Origin: Hydractinia symbiolongicarpus
Lineage: Eukaryota; Cnidaria; Hydrozoa; Anthoathecata; Hydractiniidae
Length of the DNA stretch: 64,000 nucleotides
Assembly (NCBI RefSeq): GCF_029227915.1
Contig: NC_079882.1
Location: 5,830,001 to 5,894,000 of the forward strand
Direction: 5' to 3'
Positions 23,943-35,900 of this stretch are shown here, in pieces (position 1 is the stretch's first letter; each line of letters opens with the position of its first letter). Under the pieces are notes generated by a model. That model was not told the origin of the DNA and made no database searches. It saw only the letters and a program-made list of their open reading frames with translations. The position numbers were made by a program, and so were the translations under genes.

Positions 23943-26900
23943 ATGCCAGCAAGTTTTATGCTCTTTTTCATGGCATGTTTTCATTCTTCGATGCAACAGG
24001 TAAGAGTTTAATTAGCAATAATATCGATCAGTTTGATCTATATAATGGTTTTTACTAAAAAATGAATGCTGTTTAATAACAGTATTAACAGTATTAGCAG
24101 TAAAAATGTTAAAACCATTTTAACCTTTCTGCTATCGGAGAGAAAACTGTTTGGCAGGATAAAAGAATAATTTAGAAAATAAACATTGACATTGTTTGTT
24201 TGTTTGTTTGTTTGGCGTATTCCTTCCTCGAATTAAAACGACTTTTACCAGGTATTTCCACCCAAGAAAGAGATGAACGAAACAGATAGTTACATTTTTG
24301 TGCTTAAAAATCTTTTTCTCAAGTGAATTCCTATATGCAGGGCCCACTTAGTACTGGACTCCACAATTTTAGGAAGATGTCCCTTTTATGGAGACAAGCA
24401 TGACCTAAAAAAGTGTGCACTTCATGAAGTGTCTGCTTTATAATGGTGTACTCTTTGAAAAGATTGCACTGTAAAAGTTTCTCGAGAATAAAACAAATCA
24501 AGATATCCATCACATTAAGGTGACTGCTGTACAAGATGTCCCCTTTAAGGAGGTTCCATGGGATTAAAAATTTTAGTTTGGAACTGTACTATGTTACTAA
24601 AACATTTTTTGAAGTAAATAATCTCATTAATGGCAAGTTTAAGGCCTAGGGTTATCCGATTAGCTTTCGATCTGCTTTTCTCAGTTCTATATCTTTTTCT
24701 TTCTTTATTTTTTGTGCAGGTAATCACTGAAGGTCAAAGTAAGGAACAAGGTAATTTTTTTTTGTTTTTATTTACACTGCTCGTTTAGATTAATTGCGTC
24801 ATTACGAGTAATTACAAATAATTGGACTCATTAATTCATTAAGAAATGTTATGAAAAGTAAACAAACTGGACACTTTTGTCGTTCGGTATTTCATCTGTT
24901 CTTAGTGATACAAAAACAGAATGTTTTGTGCTTTGATTTATGGGTGACGGACACTTTAAATTTCCTTAGTTGTTTTGTCTTGATCCAGAATCTTTGGCAG
25001 TGCTAATTTGCTGTTTTTCAGCATGATCCGCTGTGTAGCCATGTATTTTAAAAAGCGCGACTTAAACGCTGCTGACTTGCCGTTCTAATTGTAAAATTGC
25101 AGATTTCTCAGTCTTCCTATTACAGTGCATTGGGCAGATGATAATTGTTATACTGTGTAGTTATAGATTTTCGGATACTGTCTTCGCTAAGTGATACAAC
25201 AACTGAATTTCCTATACTAACAAAAAGTATTGGACGATATAGTAATATACACTTTCTGAACGGAGTACCAAAAATCTCAAAAATTTCAGCCCGAAAAAAT
25301 ACTTTAGAGATATTAAAGATGTTGCTTAATCCCGCGCTATTAAGGTATTTATTTGCTTTTATATTCTTATACAGTAGCTATTGTGTTTTTCAAACATACG
25401 CCAGATATTTCTTGGTCTTGTCTATTTATGAAATTTTGTGTTTTGGGCGAAAAGTTAGAGAATATTATTTATGCCCACATCCTTGTCCTTGTTGTCATCG
25501 GGGTTGATGCTTAATTGACGCTTCGATTCAGATTTAAAAAGTATTCTTTTTGTTTTTGTTCGATAAGATTCCTTCTGATTACTGCACAAAAATGATTAAA
25601 ATTACTATAAAATGTCGAGTATGTCGGGCTAAAAGCTTTTACGTATCATTGCAGACAGGTAATGAAATAAGTTAATCAGATTTTATCCCCGCAAAATTAA
25701 CTCGGCGTCTTTATTCATAGTTTCCCTATTTTAAGATACTTAACCATGTTGGATCATTTCACTTTATTACAAATATCAATTAAGCTGCCAAGTTTTGCAT
25801 TAAATTTTAAAAACAATGCTACGTAAGCACGAAACACTGACGGTATTTCAGCACGGATTAATTTTGAATTATATGTAGTACAATTAAGATTTGACACGCC
25901 GGAACATTATAAGAGTTTTAAAATGATATCTAATTAAGCGCGGGTATTTCAATTGTACATTACTACAACTTTCTATATCCTTCGTATTTTGTTTACATCA
26001 CGAACAAAAAATAAAAGAGTTGACTAGCTACTTTTGTCCCACTGTATTTTTCCCATTTTTCTTCTTTTTTTTCTTACCCGTAGTTCCTTGGTAGTATTTT
26101 TCCGTAATTTTTTTTTAAATTTTTTTCCTTAGTTATTTTGGACAACAATTTTCTGTGTTGTATAAAACAAATTTATTTTAGATGAATGTAGTGAAGCCTT
26201 TTTAATGCGGGTGTTGCTTTGAAGTGGTTTGAGTTAAAATTCTAAATCTCTTTAATAATAGCCGTCGTCTGTCTGTGTGTCTGCGAAAGCGGCGTCCCGT
26301 AACGGAAACACGACATTTTTAAAATGCGCACGAATATCAAATGCGATATATTTCTATCCACTTTGTTGCGACGGGTAAATTTAAAGGACGAGTGAACGTG
26401 ACGGGCGACCCCGTGGGTTTTTCACGGGTTAACGATTAGTCTTTATAATAATAGTCGTATTTTGTTTGTCTGTCTGCGAAAAAAACATCGCGCTACGGAA
26501 ACACGAAATGCAATATAAAAGGAAGGGCGACTCTGTGGAATGTTCCACGGGTTAACGACTGGTCTATATCATGATACCCGTATACGTCTGTCTGTCACGC
26601 AAAATAATACCGCAAGTAGCGAGACAGGCCACCGAATAGTATTCTAAATTGGATATAGACTGATTTCATGATTTAAATACGTACTGAGAATCTGAGACTT
26701 TTAGTTATCGCTTGACGGCTTAGTAAACAACAGTTGAAATTAAAGAGCAAGGGGGAGGAGAGGCAAATCAGCTCTCCCTCGCAAGTAAGAAGCCTAAATA
26801 GCGTAGCAGAAATCGACATATTAATCGTTTTATTTCAATGTTCTTAACCGTATATGCTTAATTTCCATTACAGTAATGGTAGCGTTTTCGGAATTGTTAT

Positions 26901-29900
26901 TAGTTGTCAAAAAAAGAATCTAAAGGCATCGCCCAAAGCTATCGTTATACTCAATGAGTGCTGCGGTCAATAACGCCCTTACGGAGGTTAATTTTAGTAA
27001 AAAGTTTACACATGACCAGAATAAATTGTCCGCTTGATATTTTTATTTTTTAAGTTTGTCTGCTTTTGGCGCTGTAAGAGTTTCTTCAGACTACATCAAA
27101 TTTCTGTCTTATGTTGGGTGTCCGCTTTAGAATATGCCCAATTTATGGGGGTCCTCAATTTCCTCTCGCCTGATTTTTTAAATCCCAATAAAATCAATTT
27201 TCTTATTCGTACTAATTTTTGCGTGCTTTAATTTTCGCACATCAAAAAACTCAATTTAACTCGTATTGGTTTTTGCGCTACATTAAAACAATAATATGTT
27301 TCCCGCATTAAAACGAACGTATTTGGCGTCACATCAAAACAATCGTGTTTCGCGCAATTTTAAAAGGAGCGTGTTTCGTCCAATATCAAAGCGAACGTGT
27401 TTCGCGTCATATCAAAACAAACGTGTTTCGCGCAATATTAAACGAACAAGTTTCGCGCAATATCAAATCAATTGTGTTTTCGGCAATATTAAAACGAACG
27501 TGTTTCGCGTCATTTCAAAACGAATATGTTTCGCGGGTATTAATTTAATCCTATTTACGCATTTTTAGATCATCTCTGCAATAAAGACTTATTTTTCCAA
27601 TTCTTTGTAATTAAAGGTAAGAATTTTCAATTTTTGCATTGTCTTTTGATTTTAGAGTCAATAAACTGATTAAAAACTGTGATGTTATTTTTGTGCTGTA
27701 ACCTATGTAACCTTTGTAAGATTTATTTCATCTTTAGACAAAAATTTTGAGATCAGTGGCATGAAAAAGTGTTCTCTAAACGATAGATGTCATTTACAAA
27801 ATATACAATATCGCTTAGCTGAACATGGAGGCGATTATTATTTCGTTATCCAGGCGTCGAATCTGACTGTTCAGAACGGTTCAGGTAGGCAAGGGACATG
27901 TTTTCTCTATGACCTTTCCAGATTTTAGTCAGCTAACCGGAGCTTAAGTAGTAACTTGTTTGCGAAACCCACATCCGAAAATAAAAAAAACACATCCCTT
28001 TTCAATATACCTGCCGCTTAATATAAATATTGAATAATTTGAAGAATCTTTTTCTTAACCATGGATTTTGCTCAACACTTATTTATAAACGACGCTAGAT
28101 AACTCACACGTTCATCTTAAAGTCACTAATTTCTGAGTATAAAGCATTCCAGATTAGTCAAACCTTCAGTAACTCTAAAAATAAAAGAAAGCATTGTAGA
28201 ACTTGTGATGTTATTAACTGAAGTCATAGTGAATACGACCCTGATGTTTGAGACAGCTGAACTTCTGAGAAACCTTACAAGTGAGTACTTATGATGTTGC
28301 TAGTTCATTAACAATCAACATCATAGCTTCATAGTTGAAGGCTGCTTTGATAGCATTAAGTCCCAAGGTATATGTGCCACATAAAAATAAAATATCAAAC
28401 ACTGTACCAAAAAGATTCAAGTCGTTGTTCAAAATGAATTCAATTTTGTATGGCACAGAATTTTTTATTGAAACACTGCTTAATGTGGATCTTATCAACT
28501 TTGTCGACAAATTACAAAAAGGCGCCAGCTGGTCATTTTATTTGGTGCTGTATCTTATATTATAAGTTTGTTTACAAAACTCACATTCAAGTGTTATTAC
28601 GTTTATGTTTCAATAGCAGAATACTTAAATTTAGATATTTAACCAGACTTTAAAATTTAGTTTGTTCTCCATTTCTATCCTCCTAGTTTAAAAACTATCT
28701 AAACCTACCAACCTCGTCCCCAGGGATCTTATTTCTTTATGACATCCAGGACGGCGCTCCGTGCTAAAAAGATATAACATACCCTGAAGTCAAAGTTGTG
28801 AACCTCCCTATTTTTTATAGTACATTCCGCATTTCAGGAAAATGTCAAGAAAAAGCGTAATGTTAAGCTGAAATTCTGAATAAGACTTAATTAACAGTTA
28901 CTGTATATTTAGTTTAATGAAATGAGCAAGATAAATCAAATAAGTCAATGAAGTAGATGTATATATTCGTTAACTCTTCCTTTTTTTAAGAATGTTGGGG
29001 TTATTACCTGAAGATTATTTCGCGTAACGGAACAAAGTTTGAACATAAATATCTAAATTTCGACACACAAAAGGTTGGTTGTAATATCACCCCAATTTTT
29101 GCACTTAATAACTACGGTGAAATTTCATCGTTTTTCTTTCTTTTGGAATGTTGCAAGCTTGCAAAATAATGAGGTTTTAGCTTGTTTTGAATTTAGAAGG
29201 AAACGGAGTATCATACAAATTTCAAATCACAACCGACAGAATTTACTGTTTCCATTACATCCATACCATCTGGTCGTACAAAAAAAATCTTTATCAATGG
29301 AATAAGTACATTATTATTTAATTCTTTCTTTATTATAATTATTTTCGTCACTTAAACAATTTCACAAAATGAGTTACCATATTTCTAACTTAACGGATAA
29401 GGCTAAAATACTTTAATTTCTTTTGTTTTTGTGCTCCAGTTATCTTCCACGATATATTTTCGCGCCTTTAGGTTTCCGGCGACCCAGAACCTCGTATGTT
29501 CTCCAGGAATAAATATCAAGCTTAATTTTGTGTCAATGTACATGATAAAGATTAAAACGGTGTAAAACTCGCACTATTCCTTCCATACAATCTTAAAAAT
29601 GATCGCCCACGTTCTTTTGTCTCCTCTTGAAGTTTTTTTTTAGATTATCACATTTTAAATTTTGCTTAATCTTCTGCGAGAGAAAATTTAAGTTGCACAA
29701 AAATTAAGGAAAATAAATTATGTTGGTTTAGCAACAACTAGACAGCTTTTAACTCCTGCAAAAGAACTTTCCAAAGTTATTATTTTCCAGAAAGCAATGA
29801 CATCTTCCCTTCACTGAAGTTTGACTTTTCTTAAGAGCCAATAAACCCGATTGTAAAAGGAAATCGAAAGTGATTGTAATTATATTAATAGGTAAATTTT

Positions 29901-32900
29901 TCATAAACGTCAGTATTTGATTAATCCCTCTATCCCAATCCATTGCGTTTAGATAAATGTGAAGGCAAAATTGTAAGCCGAATTGAAACAGGTATGTTTT
30001 TTTGCAACAGAAGTTATATGACTTTTGAGAAAATACATGAAAATAAATATATATGAATACATATATACCGTACACTCTCAGTACAAAGAACTGTGAAACG
30101 AACCGAAGAAAAGTTCGTTATTGAGAGTTTTGAAATTTTTGCTTCCATTAATTGAAATCCTTTATTTTTAACCCTATAGAAATTTATAACGTTGAGTACA
30201 TCACATTGCCTAAAGTAGAACTTTACTCGAGAACAATCTAAAATGAAAACAAATTGGAATCTAAGTAACATCTTTGAATTTTTGTTTACATTACACAATG
30301 CAACGTCTTCATAAACTTAACAAATTATCTTTTAGAGAGTAGTGGTTCTCTTGTTTCATTGCGTAAGCACTTCCTATAAGAAAATATATGGTTTGATATA
30401 ACGAACCACCGAAATAGTGAACATCTCGATGAAGATATGTTCTGCAACATATTTCATTAAACACGATTTTTTTCTTCTTTTTCAAAAAATAAAACAATTA
30501 TGCATTTATGCAAACCGACCAAATATTCCATCAAACATCAGAAAATGTTGATGTTTGATGAAATGTTTGATTGGTTTGCTCCTGCAATTTTTGTAGGGCT
30601 AAAAATACGGGATTTCAATTATTGGAGGCAAAATTCCCTTTTTTTTATTGTTTAGTAACTTTTGATAACAAACCTTTCTTCGGTTCCCTTCGCGGTTCGT
30701 TATACTGAGATTCTACTGTATATATGTTTTCGTTTAGCGAAAATAACCCTGTGGTTAAAGTTGCAGGTTCATAACACATAAACGTATCGCTTTTAGAAAA
30801 CAAGTAGACACATTATCATTTTCTTTACGAAACCGGTGAATTTCCGACGAGAAAACAGCATAAACTCCATCAAAGAAGTATTTCTGTCCCGATCCAGCAA
30901 ACATTTACTGTTAATTATTTAGTACGGGCCCTGACTTTTAAAGATTGTTTTTCCAAATTGAATATTTGTATCATTACTCATAACGATAATATATTTATTT
31001 TATAGCGTGTTTTATATATTTACTAGCTTATTCTTAGGATTTTCTAAAATACTGAGAAGTCAGTGCATGTAAAAACTAGCATAAAAAACAGAAAGTTCAA
31101 ATCTATTACCAAAAGATAAAGTTAAGTTTCTTTAAAGCGAAGAGATAATTTGCTACAACACTTTTTTTAAGTTTTAGAGAAATCCAAAGACACTTTTGGC
31201 AATTGTTCAACGTGTAAGTATAATTTTAGATAAAAATTAAAGACAGCGTAATGTTTGCCCACAGGCAGCGTGACTGTCTCTTGCTTTAAATACTAGAATA
31301 ACTAGAAAACTAAAGCGATAAGCGAAGAGAGCATGGATAAGTTTTATCATAGTTTTTAAAACATTATTTGAACATGCCAATGTCATAATCTTTAATAAAT
31401 ATTCTCTTTTGTAGTGTCTCTTTATCCTCAAAAGTTTCGTGTTGCTAGAGAAGTTTGTCAACTCAACCCAACAAATTTCTCAAGACAGTATCAAGATGTA
31501 GATAATATCATTATGTCTTTAAACAGAACATGTGATTTGTATCAAGCGCTTTCTCAACTCCACGTGCAGCACAAATACAATGAAAGTGCAGGTAAGCGAC
31601 TCACAACTTTTTTCAGAGTTCAGTCATGGTTCATCTTTCTTTCTTCGTTTGAACTTTTCTGACATCAAGGTGCTAAAAGAACGCCCCTATCTACCGACTT
31701 TGATTTTTTTGCTAACCGAGTTAATTTAATTACGACACAATTTTTTTATAAAGAAAAAAGTATTTCCTGGGTTCGACCTGGATGTTACTTGTTAGCAGTT
31801 GAAAGTAGTTGTTATCTCTTTAAGAAAAATCGTGAAAAGAGACGATTAAAGACGAAAAGAAAATATTTCCTAAAAGTTTTTTAACATTCTTAAAAATATA
31901 CATATACATAATGATTTATTTAATTTTCAGCAACTTTTTTTCAGGTTTCGTTTGCAGTAAAATATGGTTCATGAAGAAGTATGTGAATCAAGGTAATACA
32001 TCATTCCATTGTGTAATAGGTTTGTTAGCTTTAATATGTGGTTAATTAAAACGACGATTTGTTAAAAAAATCATAAAATAGATTGAAAATAAATTGTCAT
32101 TTATTCAATTGTTCTGGATTTATAATTAAATGCAACGTCCTCTGTAGCAAAAAAATTTTTTCTCTTTTTAAACATGCTTGTTTACGGTTAGTATATTTAT
32201 GGTGGTACATCCCTAGTTACAAGAATGCCTGTATTAAAAAGTTGTGATACTCGCGCAATACGTAATTATTCATTATATTATGTTCTTACTAGTTCAATAT
32301 AAATTTTATTGTTTAAGACTTGCAGGTAAGTACATTACGTATTATACATCAATGATACATATTATATTTAACATTGCAGGTAAACCATACAGTGTGACTA
32401 AACTCCAATACGACTACATCCGTTCAATATGCCAACGCACCTGCGATGAGGCTATTCTTACAGTATCATATACATCAGATAACAATAGTCGCTATGCATA
32501 TATGATTGGTGCTACAGGATTGACTCATGAAAGAAATAGAGGTAATTTTAATACCAAAAGGATTAAATTTTTGACTTAGTCGGCTTTAAATTAACTAAAA
32601 AGCAGTCGATTCCGACAATGAGTAGTAATTTGTGCTGCTTTAGATTCTTGTCTTTTTAACTACTAGGGTATACAGTTCATTTCGCTTTAACTTGGTCTAC
32701 TAAATTTTGCACGCTTATTTTTGAAATATAAGTTTTTGTTTAACTTTTTCAATGAAGGCCTTCATTGATTCTATTTTTTCTCCCTCCTTCCTCCCTCCTT
32801 CCTCCCTCCTCCCTCCTTCATTTTGAGATTCCCAGATTCATTTTGTATATTTTCTTTTTTCAGAATGCTGGGGATACTTACTGACAATAGAAGATTTAGA

Positions 32901-35900
32901 CGGAAAAAAATCAAAAATTACTTATATAAATTTTGACAAAGAACAAAAAGTAGGCGAATAGTTAATATTTATAAGTCAGGAGATATTTTTATGATTTTAA
33001 AGACCTAAAGAAGTATTTCTTCTTGCATACAAGGTATCACTAACATACGTTAGTAATATTACTAAGTTTCTTCAAAAACATCTCTACACTTAGATAGATT
33101 ATAGATAAACCATATATTTTACCTTTGAATGAAATGCTTTTTATTGCAGGAAATCTTTCTTATGCCTTTACCACTGCGTAACTATCACATCAAATTGTTG
33201 TCCATACCTGCTATGAAAGAACCGGGTGTTCAATTACCCTATCTAGGTAAACATTTTAGTATGTTTTAAAAGAAAATATTTAAGTCTGGATATAACGCTT
33301 TGCGCGTTATACCTACCTATTAGTATAAAAGACTGGTTGTAATGCCCGCGAAAATTTTTAAATCCATGTACAATTTTTTTTTACATTTGTTTAATTGTTA
33401 TATGTTGTATATAGACTCTTACTAAATTAATGTATACTCTTTCGACACGTGGTTGAGGAGATGTTAAGGTGCAAAGTTTTTTTACTGACGTTCTTTCGCC
33501 TTCGGTTTCAAAATGGGTCAATGACATTAGTAATTATGATCAACTCCTATTACTTTGTCGTCAATGTTTTGTAAGTGACAGTACACTTTATAGGTAATGT
33601 TTCATAAACTTTACGAAAAAATTTTGTAAAATTCTTTGTGCAAAAGTTCTTGCGCATAAAGAAGCGAATTTTTATAGCGCGATCATACCCTCTCGAAGCT
33701 TTTCACACTATAATTATAGACTAAAGAAAAGTTTTTCTTTATGTTTTAATTGCAAAGACACAGAAGCAGTTTTTCTGAAATACAATATGACGGGATACAC
33801 TGTTCTATCTTGGATGAAAAAGAGAGGTTGTGATTACTTTTTGAAAAGGTTTAACGGTTACACTTTTATTATCTTGCTTTTTCAACCAATCGTGTTTTTC
33901 CAACTAATTAACAAGTCAAAGAACAGTATGACCACAAACGGCTTTCCATTTAGGAACAATGTGCATTTTGGTTGGCCGATAAATATGCACTGCAGCACAA
34001 TACTTTACCGACACTGGGGCTGTTACTCTAATTCTATACTCTATACTCACAAAATTATAGTAGCTTTGGTACGAATACTATACCATCCGTCTATCCCACT
34101 GACCATCACCTTTTTAAGAAAAAAAGAGATACTTCTTGCAATAACTTATTTCGTAAGTTATGTAGTACCCATGGTGCTCAATACGACATCAAGTTCTCCA
34201 CACATACGTAGCATTGTGGTTGGAAGATAACAAAACAAGAAAGAATTTTAATAAAATATGTTATCACTTTTTTATTTAGATCAGTGTGAAAGAATAATAA
34301 TGGCTAATACGCTGACCTGTAAGACTTTTGTCTCTTGTCTGCTAAATGGTTATAAAGATTTAACAAAAATCGGGACACGGTTTATTCCAACTTTAAATCA
34401 TTCTTTTAAGGGTCCAGAAAACTGCGTTGCAACAAGGGCATAACAGGTAACATTTTAAGGAGTTAAAAAGGTGGATGTTACAATTTAAAGAAGATGAAAC
34501 GCCGATAATAATGATCGTTTTATTTTATTTGTTAAATTTTATCTTCGATGCACTGGGACCCCTTAATCTGTTAATTTGAAAACAGGTCCAAATAACAATC
34601 TTCCCCCCTCCAACTAAAAGCCTAAAGCTATGCATCTGGATTTCATTTATTTTTCAACTAGAACAGTATATTAAATTTAATAAAATCTTTGCATGATCTG
34701 CAGTCATAAATCTACCATGATTTCTTTTACTTTGCGGAATTCAATTTAAAAATCCCAATTTTTGTAGTTAATATGAAGAGAAAATCATTAATGTTTTTGT
34801 TTATTTAGTTCCCATATTTGGATCTCTCTTAAAGACCTTTATTGCACCTATCTGTAAAAAATATCTGAAGAATACAGAAGAGGCTAAGAAGGAAGTTAAC
34901 CGTTACTTAGAAAACAATAAAAAACCATGTTCGTTCATTTATGAACCGGGATGGGATGAAAAAACAACAATAACTACAACCACACTAGCTTTAGTTAGCA
35001 CAACTGTCGCCATATTTATTTTGATTATATTTATTCTGGTTATTCGATATATAAGAAACCAAAGAAGAAGAAGAATCACATCGAATGAAGATAGTGCTCG
35101 TGATAATCTAGTGACTCTACAAGACTTTAATATAGGTAGGAATGTTTACTCATACACCAGACAGGATGCGACAAAAAACTTGCTGATGTATAACACGTTA
35201 TGATATTCACATACACAACGATAGTACGCGTACTGAATTAATGCACGTGCAGAATCAATGGTCAGTACCTAGACAAACGACCGGACTTTTTATACATCGT
35301 CGATGATAACTGACAAATGTGTAACGCTCATGTTTTTGTCGTTTTTGTTGTTGTTGCTGTCTTGTCTTCTTACCTGTCATTTTTAATTCTGTTTATACTA
35401 TAAACTATTTTAGTTCTGTTTAATAATATCGTTATTTATTGTTAATTTTATTATTGTCTTTCATATTTATTGCTTGTTTATTTTTGGCATTATTGTTCTT
35501 CTCTTTTTATACTGTTCTATTGTTCGTTGAGGTAGTTTTGTAAACTTTTTGTAGAATTTTCTAAGTACTTGTATATTTTTTATATAATTGTTTAACAGTG
35601 GTGTACATATATTTTAAAGTGACAGAAATGCGAGTTTTTGACATTGCGCCACCCTAATCTGGTAAAACCTACTCTTGCGAATCGACAATACCTTTTCAGA
35701 AGTCTCTTTCTTTTTCCATCCATCATAGTTTTATTAATTTGGATCAGATATTTGTGAATGTCATCGAGAGTGTTGATGTAATCTAAAATCAGCAAGAAAA
35801 TAAGCATTAAATATGGTATTATTTTAAAGAGATAACAATATATAATAACTTTACAAATCCTATGGCAAAATGAATGAAAAATAAGGGGGCAAAGCTAAAT

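Noticed and set aside
25145-25507. 120-codon plus-strand open frame
   Set aside because: Intronic, no homologous counterpart in the other cassettes, unusual composition; the upstream acceptor-like site at 25102 gives no usable downstream donor.
33787-34230. 147-codon plus-strand open frame
   Set aside because: It lies wholly in the intron between two well-supported receptor B exons, lacks splice context, and has no recognisable domain. It is most likely chance in AT-rich sequence or transposon debris.
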